Shown: in pieces, positions 1-8,209 of the stretch
Position numbering within the stretch: the stretch's first letter is position 1
Layout of the letters: each line of letters starts with the position of its first letter
From: Bacteroidetes bacterium GWF2_43_63
GTDB taxonomy: Bacteria; Bacteroidota; Bacteroidia; Bacteroidales; DTU049
Reading direction: 5' to 3'
Assembly (NCBI GenBank): GCA_001769275.1
Contig: MEOQ01000041.1
Coordinates: forward strand, 1-64,000
Length of the DNA: 64,000 nt
Notes under the pieces: generated by a model
What the model saw: the letters and a program-made list of their open reading frames with translations, nothing else
Databases searched by the model: none
What the model was told of the DNA's origin: nothing
Position numbers and translations under genes: made by a program

Positions 1-113
1 ATTAACATATTTTGTTGATAACTGTCTGAAATTAAAAATCCAAAAAATGATTTAATCGTTTTCAGTGTTTCGAACACTCATGATTGCAAATCCGCGCGAT
101 GCAAATGTTTAAA

Positions 114-152
114 AGGCCACTGGCGCGGATTTGTAATCCGTGCCAGTGGCCT
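114..152 (-). terminator. Long hairpin, possible terminator of the 178-489 gene
   Basis: An almost perfect 18-bp stem: AGGCCACTGGC (114-124) pairs with GCCAGTGGCCT (142-152) and CGGATT (126-131) with AATCCG (135-140), joined by one G-T pair, around a 3-nt loop. Read on the minus strand it lies just after the stop of the small repeat gene and is followed by four T, so it may terminate that transcript. The segment GCGCGGATTTG (123-133) can also pair with CAAATCCGCGC at 87-97, giving a competing fold. Confidence 0.5.
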
Positions 153-177
153 GATTTATAGTTCAATTTTCAAAATC

Positions 178-489
178 TCAATCCGTATATCCAGCCTCAC
201 TCTTCCACTCGGAGTAATAAATGATCAGATTGGCTTCGCTTTTCCATTCGGTGAAATACACTTTCCAATGAGCTTCGCTTTTCCATTCTGAAAAATACCA
301 GAGACCCGAATCCGACGTGGCATCGCTTTTCCATTCAGTCACATACACAATCATATCCGCCTCGGATTTCCACTCGGTTACATAAACTATCTTATCGGCT
401 TCGCTTTTCCATTCGGTCACATAAACAACCTGCGCTTCGGACCATACGAAGGCGGAAAAGATCATTGCGAAAAACAAAATTGCTTTCAT
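178..489 (-). CDS. Small secreted protein of six EWKSEA repeats (DUF6150-like)
   Basis: A 103-residue protein starting at the ATG at 489; a longer frame exists upstream but this start is followed at once by a signal peptide (MKAILFFAMIFSAFVWSEAQ), so export is likely. The mature part is six tandem units of about 13 residues, each with the core [VW]Y[VFY][TS]EWKS[ED]A (VYVTEWKSEAD, VYVTEWKSDAT, WYFSEWKSEAH, VYFTEWKSEAN, IYYSEWKSEAG). The pattern of alternating aromatic and polar residues suggests stacked beta strands. It resembles short Bacteroidota proteins grouped as DUF6150, whose function is unknown. It is alone on the minus strand, divergent from htpG. Confidence 0.75.
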   Translation of the reverse strand: MKAILFFAMIFSAFVWSEAQVVYVTEWKSEADKIVYVTEWKSEADMIVYVTEWKSDATSDSGLWYFSEWKSEAHWKVYFTEWKSEANLIIYYSEWKSEAGYTD

Positions 490-648
490 GATTGTGTGTT
501 TTGAGCGGCAAAATAAACAACAATTATGCCCATAAACTGTCGATTTGCGACATAAATCGCATTCCCGATCGCGATTACTGCCAAAATGACACGCTTTGTG
601 CAATGGCACACGCTTTGACAGTGCGGCAGCCGCTAAAATAAATATACC

Positions 649-2550
649 ATGCAGAAAGGTTCAATCAATGTACAAACCGGGAATATCTTTCCCATTATCA
701 AGAAATTCCTTTATTCGGAACACGAAATTTTTCTACGCGAACTGGTTTCAAATGCCGTTGATGCCACAACCAAGCTGAAAAAACTGGTCTCTTTAGGCAA
801 AACCGATGTCGATCTCGGCGATCTGACCATTCAGATTGATCTGGATACAAAAAAGAAAACACTGAAAATTACCGATCGCGGTATTGGCATGACCGAAGAA
901 GAAGTTCAGAAGTATATCAATGAAATTGCTTTCAGCGGAGCCGAAGATTTTGTAAAAAAATACGTTGGTAAAGACGACAAAGAAATCAGCGGCATCATAG
1001 GCCATTTCGGACTTGGCTTCTATTCATCATTTATGGTGTCCGAAAAAGTTGAGATCAATACGCTGAGTTATCAGGAAGGAGCCAAAGCTGTCAAATGGAC
1101 CTGCGACGGATCACCAGAATACACCATGACCGATTCAAAAAGAAAAGATCGTGGCACCGAAATTACACTTCATTTTTCCGAAGAATCGCTCGAATTCAAT
1201 GAGGAATATCGCATACTCGACATGTTGAAAAAATTCTGTCGCTTTCTGCCCTACCCGATTCAGTTTGGCGTGGAAAAAACGTCGGAACCCATTGAAGGCG
1301 AAAAAGACAAAGACGGAAACCAGCAATACAAGGACGTTGAAAAACCCCGCATCATCAATAATACTGACCCGCTCTGGAAAAAGGCTCCGGTAGATTTGAA
1401 AGATGAAGATTACAAAAGCTTTTACAAAGAATTGTATCCGTTTTCTTTTGACGAACCGCTCTTCAATATTCACATCAACGTCGATTATCCATTCAACCTG
1501 ACCGGCATACTTTACTTCCCGAAACTCAAGAAAAATCTGGAGGTTCAGCGCAACAAAATTCAGTTGTACAGCAATCAGGTTTTTGTGACCGACAATGTTG
1601 AGAATATTGTTCCGGACTTTCTCACATTGCTGCACGGTGTGATTGATTCACCCGATATTCCTCTAAATGTGAGCCGGAGCTATTTGCAGGGCGATCCAAA
1701 CGTAAAAAAAATCAGCAGTCATATTTCTAAAAAAGTTGCTGACAAACTCGAAGAACTTTATAAAAACAGCCGCGAAGATTTTGAAAAGAAATGGGACGAT
1801 ATCCGCGTATTCATCCGCTATGGCATGATTACTACCGATACGTTTGCCGAAAGAGCTGAGAAATTTGCCTTGCTGAAAGATACCGACGGAAAATTCTTTA
1901 CGCTCGAAGAATACAAAGAAAAGATCAAAGATGCTCAAACCGACAAGGACGAAAAACTTGTGATTCTTTACACTACTGACAAAGAAGAGCAGCATACCTA
2001 CATTTCAGCAGCACAGGCCAAAGGTTATTCGGTCATTGAAATGGACTCCGTGATTGATATACATTACATCGATTTTCTGGAGCGTAAAAACGAAAAAATC
2101 GCTTTCAAAAGGGTTGATGCAGAACTCGCCGACAAGCTTGTTGAAAAAAATGTCGAGAACATTATAAGTAAACTGAACGAAGAAGAATCAAAAAAAGTAG
2201 AAGACTTATTCAAAAGCAGCGTTCCTTCCGATGTGCAGGTTTTTGTAAAAGTGGAAGCTGCAACCGAAGATTCAGCGCCGGTAAGCATGATGCAGCCTGA
2301 ATTCATGCGTCGCATGAGCGATATGTCGCAGTTGGGCGGAATGGATTATATGTCGGGCATGGGCCGCAGCTACACGTTGCTTGTCAATTCAAATCATCCG
2401 GTTGTGACAGGCTTGGTAGATTCCTCTGATGAGGAGAAAAACAAAAATACCGTAAGTCAGCTCATCGACCTCGCTCTGCTCTCACAAGGACTGCTGAAAG
2501 GAGAAAAACTTTCAAGGTTTATCAACCGGAGTATTGACATTATCAAATAA
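649..2550 (+). CDS. htpG: Chaperone protein HtpG (Hsp90 family)
   Basis: Cytosolic ATP-dependent Hsp90 chaperone, a homodimer that remodels client proteins. The 633-residue protein is full length. The GHKL ATPase domain occupies about residues 1-230 with ELVSNAVDA (catalytic Glu31, Mg-binding Asn35), DRGIGM near 76 and the lid motif GHFGLGFYSSF near 118-128. The middle domain carries LNVSRSYLQ, equivalent to the LNVSRE loop whose Arg contacts the ATP gamma-phosphate. The C-terminal dimerisation domain follows, with a Met-rich stretch near 550-570. The ATG at 649 fits the family N-terminus (MQKGSINVQTGNIFPIIKKF). No clear Shine-Dalgarno sequence is present. It is followed 36 bp later by lemA, so they may be cotranscribed. 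Confidence 0.98.
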   Translation: MQKGSINVQTGNIFPIIKKFLYSEHEIFLRELVSNAVDATTKLKKLVSLGKTDVDLGDLTIQIDLDTKKKTLKITDRGIGMTEEEVQKYINEIAFSGAEDFVKKYVGKDDKEISGIIGHFGLGFYSSFMVSEKVEINTLSYQEGAKAVKWTCDGSPEYTMTDSKRKDRGTEITLHFSEESLEFNEEYRILDMLKKFCRFLPYPIQFGVEKTSEPIEGEKDKDGNQQYKDVEKPRIINNTDPLWKKAPVDLKDEDYKSFYKELYPFSFDEPLFNIHINVDYPFNLTGILYFPKLKKNLEVQRNKIQLYSNQVFVTDNVENIVPDFLTLLHGVIDSPDIPLNVSRSYLQGDPNVKKISSHISKKVADKLEELYKNSREDFEKKWDDIRVFIRYGMITTDTFAERAEKFALLKDTDGKFFTLEEYKEKIKDAQTDKDEKLVILYTTDKEEQHTYISAAQAKGYSVIEMDSVIDIHYIDFLERKNEKIAFKRVDAELADKLVEKNVENIISKLNEEESKKVEDLFKSSVPSDVQVFVKVEAATEDSAPVSMMQPEFMRRMSDMSQLGGMDYMSGMGRSYTLLVNSNHPVVTGLVDSSDEEKNKNTVSQLIDLALLSQGLLKGEKLSRFINRSIDIIK

Positions 2551-2586
2551 ATTTTTAATTTTACATTCAAACAACTCAAAAAACAC

Positions 2587-3252
2587 ATGGAAAACACAAC
2601 CCAGACCTTACCCGGCGGCTCACAGGCCAACCGCAGTAATCCCAAACCCAAAACGGGATGCTTAGGATCAACCATGATAATCATTCTATTGCTTATCATT
2701 CTGCTTCCCATCGGAATCTGGATGTGGCGCGCATACAACCGCATGGTTACCAAAGATGAGCTTGTCACAAAGCAATGGGCCATGGTCGAGAATGTTTACC
2801 AGAAACGAATGGATCTTGTACAGAATCTTGTAAACACGGTTAAGGGAATGGCTGATTTTGAAAAATCCACTCTGACCGCTGTCATTGAAGCCAGAAGTAA
2901 AGCTTCGTCCATAAACATCAATGCTGAAAACCTCGATGAAGAAACCTTTGCCAAATTCCAGCAGGCCCAGGATGAATTCAGCGGAGCTCTGAGCCGGTTA
3001 ATGGTCGTCATGGAACAATATCCTCAGCTTCAGGCAGTGGAAGGCTTCAAAAACCTGATGAACGACCTGAAAGGAATTGAAAACGAAATTCTGACCCAAA
3101 GAAACGTATACAATGAAGTGGCGATGGACTACAACAGATACATCCGCACATTTCCGCGAAACTTGTTTGCGCGTATGTTTGGATTCGAAAAGAAAGGTTA
3201 TTTCAAATCATCAGAGGGTGCCGAAAATGCGCCTACTGTGAGCTTTGAATAA
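2587..3252 (+). CDS. LemA family protein
   Basis: Membrane-anchored LemA family protein of 221 residues; the family forms an outward helical bundle but its role is not settled. After about 32 polar residues there is one transmembrane helix (MIIILLLIILLPIGIWMW), then the family-typical WAMVENVYQKRMDLVQNLV and a helical region ending near LFARMFGFEKKGYFK, which matches the family end motif (FP..L.A...GF....YF). The N-terminal extension before the helix is longer than in many members and rich in Pro, Gly and Asn. It lies 36 bp behind htpG and is closed by a strong terminator at 3269. No TPM-domain partner gene, often seen next to lemA, is present. Confidence 0.93.
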   Translation: MENTTQTLPGGSQANRSNPKPKTGCLGSTMIIILLLIILLPIGIWMWRAYNRMVTKDELVTKQWAMVENVYQKRMDLVQNLVNTVKGMADFEKSTLTAVIEARSKASSININAENLDEETFAKFQQAQDEFSGALSRLMVVMEQYPQLQAVEGFKNLMNDLKGIENEILTQRNVYNEVAMDYNRYIRTFPRNLFARMFGFEKKGYFKSSEGAENAPTVSFE

Positions 3253-3268
3253 AATAATTTTGCTACTG

Positions 3269-3300
3269 AATCCCGGCCCAAAAAGCCGGGATTTTTTTTG
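3269..3300 (+). terminator. Rho-independent terminator after lemA
   Basis: The stem TCCCGGC (3271-3277) pairs with GCCGGGA (3285-3291), extended by two A-T pairs, and is followed by a run of eight T. It sits 17 bp after the LemA stop codon. Confidence 0.88.
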
Positions 3301-3309
3301 CGCCGCATG

Positions 3310-3595
3310 CCGATCTCTCTGCGTCGATGCAATCGACCTGAGTGCATCGGTCTGGAAAGGGGCTTCCAACAACGCAGAGAAGTCCCTTCAACAGGCATCG
3401 CCGATCTCTCTGCGTCGATGCAATCGACCTGAGTGCATCGGCCTGGATAGGGGCTTCCAACAACGCAGAGAGGTCGCTCCAATTAGCATCGCCGATCTCT
3501 CTGCGTCGATGCAATCGACCTGAGTGCATCGGCCTGTATAGGGGCTTCCAACAACGCAGAGAGGTCGCTTCGCGACGCACTCAGGTTGTTGGAAG
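3310..3595. repeat. Three tandem 91-bp palindromic units
   Basis: Units begin with CCGATCTCTCTGCG at 3310, 3401 and 3492, so the period is exactly 91 bp with few substitutions between units. Each unit is a nested palindrome: CTCTCTGCGT near its start pairs with ACGCAGAGAG near its end, and CGATGCA pairs with TGCATCG inside. The third unit ends with a further pair, CTTCCAACAAC (3545-3555) with GTTGTTGGAAG (3585-3595). Overlapping open frames on both strands here come from the repetition and are not considered genes. There are no spacers, so it is not a CRISPR array. Confidence 0.92.
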
Positions 3596-3675
3596 GCAAT
3601 ATTAAAAAATGATAATAGTCACAAGGCTATTTTTAGTAATCAAACGATTTTTTATCTTTACCGAAATTTACTTTT

Positions 3676-3900
3676 GTGAAAATATTCCGACCATTTCAAA
3701 AAGTCTGGAAATTTTACGCGGATGGCTTTCGCAACATGCCTTCCTGGGGTCGTCAGGCATGGGCTGTAGTCATTTTTAAAGGAATTGTTGTGTTTATAAT
3801 CATGAAGTTTGTCTTTTTCCCAAATCAGCTGAAGAAAAATTTCGACACCGATGAACAGCGCAGCGAACACGTACTCGATCAACTAACAAAAACAAAATAA
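3676..3900 (+). CDS. DUF4492 membrane protein of the cytochrome bd operon
   Basis: A 74-residue protein with one hydrophobic segment (AVVIFKGIVVFIIMKFVFF). It matches DUF4492, a Bacteroidota family usually encoded directly before cydA; a role in assembling or stabilising cytochrome bd is inferred from that position only. The start is GTG at 3676; no ATG lies nearer that would keep the N-terminal motif RPFQKVWKFYADGFRNM. A near-consensus promoter -7 element (TATCTTTA, 3653-3660) lies just upstream, and the stop is 3 bp before the cydA ATG, so this is probably the first gene of the operon. Confidence 0.88.
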   Translation: MKIFRPFQKVWKFYADGFRNMPSWGRQAWAVVIFKGIVVFIIMKFVFFPNQLKKNFDTDEQRSEHVLDQLTKTK

Positions 3901-3903
3901 CAC

Positions 3904-5472
3904 ATGGATCAAATTTCTTCCCTGGTCGAATGGTCGCGGGCGCAATTCGCGCTGACCGCCATGTACCACTGGATTTTCGTTCCGCTCACACTGGGTATGA
4001 CTTTCATGATTGCCTTCATGGAAACCCTGTATGTGCGCACTGGAAACGAAGAATGGAAGCGCATTACAAAGTTCTGGGCCAAACTCTTCGGCATCAACTT
4101 CGCCATTGGCGTTGCAACCGGCATTATTCTCGAATTTGAATTCGGCACCAACTGGAGCAACTACAGCTGGTTTGTGGGCGATATTTTCGGGGCACCACTG
4201 GCCGTGGAAGGCATCATGGCTTTCTTCATGGAAAGCACTTTTATCGCAATCATGTTTTTCGGCTGGAATAAAGTGAGTAAAAAATTCCACCTGCTCTCAA
4301 CATGGCTGGTGGCCATCGGCGCCAATCTGTCTGCCTTGTGGATTCTGGTTGCCAACGGCTGGATGCAGTTTCCAATTGGCACCGTGTTTAATCCGGATAC
4401 CGCCCGAAATGAAATGGTTGATTTCTGGGCCATATTGTTCAGCCCGGTTGCCATCAACAAATTTCTGCATACCATTTCGAACGGCTTTGTGGTGTCAGCA
4501 CTTTTCATGACTGCTGTCAGTGCGTGGTTCATAATCAAAAAACGCGAAGTGGTTTTCGCGAAAAAGAGCATGCTTATCGCCGTCGCATTCGGACTTCTCT
4601 CTTCCATATTCCTTGCGCTCACCGGTGACGGATCGGCCTATCAGGTGGCTCAGAAGCAACCGATGAAACTGGCTGCCATGGAGGGTTTATACAAAGGACA
4701 GACAGAAGCCGGTTTGATTATGGTTGGCGTCCTCACTCCCGGAAAACAACCCGGTGACGACAAAGACGATTATGTGTTTAAACTTGAAATTCCAAAATTG
4801 TTGTCGCTCCTTGGCTATCGCGATGCCAAAGCATTCGTTCCAGGAGTTGAGGATCTTGTTTTCGGAAACGAAGAGCAGGGGCTGATTTCAGCGCAGGAGA
4901 AAATGGAGCGCGGAACCGTAGCTGTTGAAACTTTGCGCGAATTCAAGCAGGCAAAACAAAATGGAGACAGCATTAAAACAGCAGAACTCGCATTGCTGTT
5001 CGACCGCAGCAAACCGGCTGGTCAGGAATTCTACGATAATTATTTCCGCTATTTCGGTTATGGTCACATCGGAAAACCAGAAGACATTGTGCCCAATGTG
5101 CCGCTTGTTTTCTATAGTTTTCACATCATGGTGACACTCGGATTTTTCTTTATTTTATTCTTTGCAGTCTTGTTGCTTTTCCTGATGAAAAATAAAATTG
5201 AAAAACGAAAACTCTGGCTGCACCTTGCTATATGGACATTTCCACTTGGCTTTCTGGCTTCGCAGGCCGGCTGGATTGTGGCCGAAGTAGGTCGCCAGCC
5301 CTGGGTGATTCAGGATCTGATGCCGGTTAATACAGCTGTCTCGCAGATAAGCGCTTCAGCCGTACAACTCACGTTTATTTTATTCGCTATTATATTCACT
5401 TCGTTGCTGATTGCCGAAATTTCGATCATGACCCGCGCAATCAAAAACGGACCAACAGAAGGAGGAAAATAA
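3904..5472 (+). CDS. cydA: Cytochrome bd ubiquinol/menaquinol oxidase subunit I
   Basis: Subunit I of the bd-type terminal oxidase in the cytoplasmic membrane; it oxidises quinol and reduces O2 with high affinity. It has 522 residues. Visible features: the heme b595 His in FALTAMYHWIFVPLTLGM (about residue 22), the heme b558 His in NKFLHTISNGFVVSALF (near 190), the Q-loop motif GDGSAYQVAQKQPMKLAAME with the quinol-site Lys and Glu, and the heme-ligand Met in FYSFHIMVTLGFFF (near 400). Several membrane helices surround these. It sits 3 bp after the DUF4492 gene and one base before cydB; its 3' end carries the GAAGGAGG ribosome site for cydB. An oxidase of this kind suits life at low oxygen. 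Confidence 0.98.
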   Translation: MDQISSLVEWSRAQFALTAMYHWIFVPLTLGMTFMIAFMETLYVRTGNEEWKRITKFWAKLFGINFAIGVATGIILEFEFGTNWSNYSWFVGDIFGAPLAVEGIMAFFMESTFIAIMFFGWNKVSKKFHLLSTWLVAIGANLSALWILVANGWMQFPIGTVFNPDTARNEMVDFWAILFSPVAINKFLHTISNGFVVSALFMTAVSAWFIIKKREVVFAKKSMLIAVAFGLLSSIFLALTGDGSAYQVAQKQPMKLAAMEGLYKGQTEAGLIMVGVLTPGKQPGDDKDDYVFKLEIPKLLSLLGYRDAKAFVPGVEDLVFGNEEQGLISAQEKMERGTVAVETLREFKQAKQNGDSIKTAELALLFDRSKPAGQEFYDNYFRYFGYGHIGKPEDIVPNVPLVFYSFHIMVTLGFFFILFFAVLLLFLMKNKIEKRKLWLHLAIWTFPLGFLASQAGWIVAEVGRQPWVIQDLMPVNTAVSQISASAVQLTFILFAIIFTSLLIAEISIMTRAIKNGPTEGGK

Positions 5473-5473
5473 T

Positions 5474-6613
5474 ATGTTTGAAACACTCTCTTACCTCGCT
5501 TTACAGGAATACTGGTGGTTTCTGGTTTCGATACTCGGATCGGTACTGGTTTTCCTGCTTTTTGTTCAGGGCGGACAAAGTCTGCTTTACACCATCGGTA
5601 AAGAAGAACCACAGACATCGATGCTGGTGAATTCGCTCGGCCGCAAATGGGAATTTACTTTTACTACATTGGTTACTTTTGGCGGTGCTTTTTTCGCGTC
5701 GTTTCCGCTGTTTTATTCCACCAGCTTCGGTGGCGCATACTGGCTCTGGATGCTAATTCTATTTACATTTATTTTGCAAGCTGTCAGCTATGAATTCCGC
5801 TCAAAGCAGGGGAATGTTTTTGGTAAAAAAACCTTTGAATGGTTTCTTTTTCTGAATGGATTTATAGGAACTGTATCACTTGGAGTGGCCGTTGCGACTA
5901 TGTTCACCGGTGGAAATTTTATTCACAATGAAATGAATTTCACTTCGTGGAGCAACAACTGGCATGGACTCGAAGCTTTTGCTAATCCGATCAATGTCGC
6001 GCTTGGTCTTGCCGTTTTCTTTCTGTCGCGGGTAATTGCCATTCTATATTTCAACAGCACCATCAATGACAATTTAATCCGTGAACGAAATAAAAAACAT
6101 TTGCTCATTAATTCAGTTTTATTTCTTGTTTTCTTTCTGACTTTCATTATCGCGTCCTGGCTCATCGACGGCTATGCCTACGATTCTGTAACCGGAAAGA
6201 TTTTCACGGAACCGAATAAATATTTCTACAATAATATTGAGCATCCGCTCACCGGGATATTATTTTTGGTTGGTGTATTGTTGGTTTTGCTGGGCCTTTT
6301 CCGCGGAAATACCTGCTACAAAACATGTGGCGGAAAAGCCCTCTATCCGGTTGGAATAGGTACTTTCCTTACGGTACTTTCGCTTTTCTGTAATCTGGGT
6401 TACAACAACACCGTTTTCTATCCTTCGCTTATTTCCATGCAGAGTGGACTTACAATCGAAAAGGCTTCTTCAAGCCAGTTTACGTTGACCGTTATGAGCT
6501 ATGTGTCGCTGCTCGTACCATTTGTTGCAGCTTATATTTTCTTTGCGTGGCGGGCGCTCAACAAAAAGAAAATCGACATTGATGAAATGAACGACGACTC
6601 ACATAAATATTAA
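5474..6613 (+). CDS. cydB: Cytochrome bd oxidase subunit II
   Basis: Subunit II of cytochrome bd, the partner of CydA in the membrane. The protein has 379 residues and about eight hydrophobic helices, starting with YWWFLVSILGSVLVFLLFVQGGQ, where the family has its W-F-x-x-G pattern. The middle WFLFLNGFIGTVSLGVAVATMFTGGNF matches Bacteroidota CydB. The ATG at 5474 is preceded by a clear Shine-Dalgarno sequence (GAAGGAGG, about 8 bp upstream), unusual in this window and consistent with translational coupling to cydA. A short membrane peptide gene follows after 11 bp. Confidence 0.97.
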   Translation: MFETLSYLALQEYWWFLVSILGSVLVFLLFVQGGQSLLYTIGKEEPQTSMLVNSLGRKWEFTFTTLVTFGGAFFASFPLFYSTSFGGAYWLWMLILFTFILQAVSYEFRSKQGNVFGKKTFEWFLFLNGFIGTVSLGVAVATMFTGGNFIHNEMNFTSWSNNWHGLEAFANPINVALGLAVFFLSRVIAILYFNSTINDNLIRERNKKHLLINSVLFLVFFLTFIIASWLIDGYAYDSVTGKIFTEPNKYFYNNIEHPLTGILFLVGVLLVLLGLFRGNTCYKTCGGKALYPVGIGTFLTVLSLFCNLGYNNTVFYPSLISMQSGLTIEKASSSQFTLTVMSYVSLLVPFVAAYIFFAWRALNKKKIDIDEMNDDSHKY

Positions 6614-6624
6614 AACAAAAAGTC

Positions 6625-6741
6625 ATGTACCTCTCTTCTATATTATGGCTTCTTACCTGGCCCCTGCTGATTTTTGTTTCTTACCAGACAATACGCCTGC
6701 TGTTGAAAAAATACGGCGATAAGCTGGAGAAAACTGAGTAA
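6625..6741 (+). CDS. CydX-like 38-residue membrane peptide
   Basis: A short frame of 38 codons plus stop beginning 11 bp after cydB. It encodes one hydrophobic helix (about residues 5-26, LWLLTWPLLIFVSY...) after an N-terminal MYLSS and before a charged tail (KKYGDKLEKTE). Size, single N-out helix, charged C-terminus and position behind cydB are those of CydX/CbdX small subunits, which bind subunit I and stabilise the hemes. In proteobacterial CydX a Trp-Tyr-Phe-x-W start is typical; here LWLLTWPL holds two Trp instead, so this is an analogue or a distant relative. The call rests on position and architecture. Confidence 0.72.
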   Translation: MYLSSILWLLTWPLLIFVSYQTIRLLLKKYGDKLEKTE

Positions 6742-6783
6742 AAAAAACTTTGTGCAAAGCTTCTAATTTAGTTTGAAATACAA

Positions 6784-7230
6784 ATGAAGCAATCCAGCTC
6801 AAATAAAGGCTCCAACAAATTGTCGGTGGAGGTTGTATTACTGGCTGCACAGAGCGATCATCAAACACTAGCTCTCTGGGCTGCAGATTGTGCAGAGCGT
6901 GTTTTACCCCTGTTTGCTGATTTGAATCCCGACGACACTCGCCCATCTTTAGCTATAGCAGCCGTCCGCGTCTGGGCATCCGGGCAAATGAGCGTTGGTG
7001 AAGCCCGGAAATCGGCCTTTGCCGCTCATGCAGCTGCCCGTGAATCAGGTTCAACCGCTGCAGCCGCTGTTGCACGTTCCTGCGGACATGCAGCAGCCAC
7101 GGCACATGTGGCTGGACACGCCATCCATGCGGCAATATATGCAATTAAAGCAGTAACACTGGCCGGCAGCGATATTGAAGCTGAATACATTTGGCAACTA
7201 AAGCGGTTGAAAACTCAATCGTCTTATTGA
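6784..7230 (+). CDS. Imm-5-like putative immunity protein
   Basis: A 148-residue, Ala- and His-rich helical protein. The pattern LWAADCAERVLPLFAD, then PDDTRPSLAIAAVRVWASG, AFAAHAAARESG, AAAAVARSCGHAAATAHVAGHA and HAAIYAI matches the Imm-5-like family, annotated as putative immunity proteins of polymorphic toxins, although many members stand alone with no toxin beside them, as here. The conserved Asp, Cys, Glu, Arg and several His could bind a ligand or metal. It is probably cytosolic, with no signal peptide. It is 42 bp after the CydX-like gene, so it could be the last gene of the cyd transcript. The real role is unknown. Confidence 0.8.
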   Translation: MKQSSSNKGSNKLSVEVVLLAAQSDHQTLALWAADCAERVLPLFADLNPDDTRPSLAIAAVRVWASGQMSVGEARKSAFAAHAAARESGSTAAAAVARSCGHAAATAHVAGHAIHAAIYAIKAVTLAGSDIEAEYIWQLKRLKTQSSY

Positions 7231-7293
7231 TAAATGATTATGCTTTACTGCAGCGTGTAGCTGAATAGAATATTGTTATTACAGTGTTAATTG

Positions 7294-7326
7294 TTTGCAA
7301 ATCAATAATTCATATTTATATCTTTG
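7294..7326 (+). promoter_or_regulatory. Bacteroidota-type promoter of the SPFH module
   Basis: TTTG at 7294-7297 and TATCTTTG at 7319-7326 are 21 bp apart, matching the -33/-7 consensus (TTTG, 19-21 bp, TAnnTTTG) of Bacteroidota sigma-A. The ATG at 7347 lies 20 bp downstream. Confidence 0.75.
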
Positions 7327-7346
7327 TGATATCAATTTAATATCAT

Positions 7347-8204
7347 ATGGAAAAGAACATCAAACCATCGCAAGGGTATCTGTCATTAGCCATTAGTTTT
7401 CTGATGCTTTGCTCACCCTTTCTGATTTTTGCAAATGACAACAGTTTGCTCCTCATTACCGGCACCATCGTGCTTTCATTTCTTTCAATCTTTGGTTTTA
7501 TCGGTTTGTTTGTAGTAAACCCAAACGAAAGCATGGTGCTTATTCTCTTTGGAAAATACATGGGAACTGCACGCGACAACGGATTTTTCTGGGTGAATCC
7601 TTTTTATGTCAAGAAAAAGATTTCGCTGCGTGCCCGCAACATGGAAAGCGAATCGTTGAAAGTGAATGACAAAATGGGTAATCCAATTATCATCAGTGTT
7701 GTCATGGTTTGGCGCATACGCGACACCTACAAAGCCGCTTTCGAAGTCGATAACTACGAAGTATTCGTAAAAACACAAACCGAAGCAGCTGTGCGCAAGC
7801 TCGCTCATACTTACCCCTACGACACATTCGACGATGCGCAGGAAGAAATTTCACTGCGTGCCGGTGGCGACGAAATCAATGCGGAACTTGAAAGAGAAAT
7901 TTCGGAACGACTCTCCATTGCAGGCGTTGAAGTACTTGAGTCGCGACTCTCAAATCTGTCTTATGCGCCGGAAATTGCAGGAGCCATGTTGCAGCGCCAG
8001 CAGGCTACCGCCATCATTGCGGCTCGTACACGCATTGTTGAAGGTGCTGTAAGTATGGTTGAACTGGCTCTGAATCAGCTAAGCAAGAAAAATATCGTTG
8101 AGCTTGACGACGAGCGTAAAGCTGCCATGGTTGGCAATCTGATGGTTGTCCTCACTTCGGAACGCGCGGCCCAGCCCATTGTTAACGCAGGTACATTATA
8201 TTAA
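7347..8204 (+). CDS. SPFH-domain (stomatin/prohibitin-like) membrane protein
   Basis: A 285-residue SPFH protein, a family that oligomerises on membranes and organises microdomains or protease regulation. Two hydrophobic helices lie near residues 10-30 and 36-56, then an SPFH domain begins at [21 protein letters not shown] and continues through [27 protein letters not shown] and the heptad region [45 protein letters not shown]. The ATG at 7347 is set by a consensus promoter 20 bp upstream. It is first of a tight three-gene group with a PH-like membrane protein (5-bp gap) and an Arc-like protein (2-bp gap), so the three probably act together. It is not HflK or HflC: there is no hflC neighbour. 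Confidence 0.9.
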   Translation: MEKNIKPSQGYLSLAISFLMLCSPFLIFANDNSLLLITGTIVLSFLSIFGFIGLFVVNPNESMVLILFGKYMGTARDNGFFWVNPFYVKKKISLRARNMESESLKVNDKMGNPIIISVVMVWRIRDTYKAAFEVDNYEVFVKTQTEAAVRKLAHTYPYDTFDDAQEEISLRAGGDEINAELEREISERLSIAGVEVLESRLSNLSYAPEIAGAMLQRQQATAIIAARTRIVEGAVSMVELALNQLSKKNIVELDDERKAAMVGNLMVVLTSERAAQPIVNAGTLY

Positions 8205-8209
8205 AATCA

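Noticed and set aside
3310-3595. Possible CRISPR array
   Set aside because: Units are contiguous at 91 bp with no unique spacers, and no cas gene is near.
3245-3605. Several open frames on both strands of the 91-bp repeat block, up to 105 codons
   Set aside because: They arise from the repeated palindromes, overlap on both strands and have repeated low-complexity sequence without a family match.
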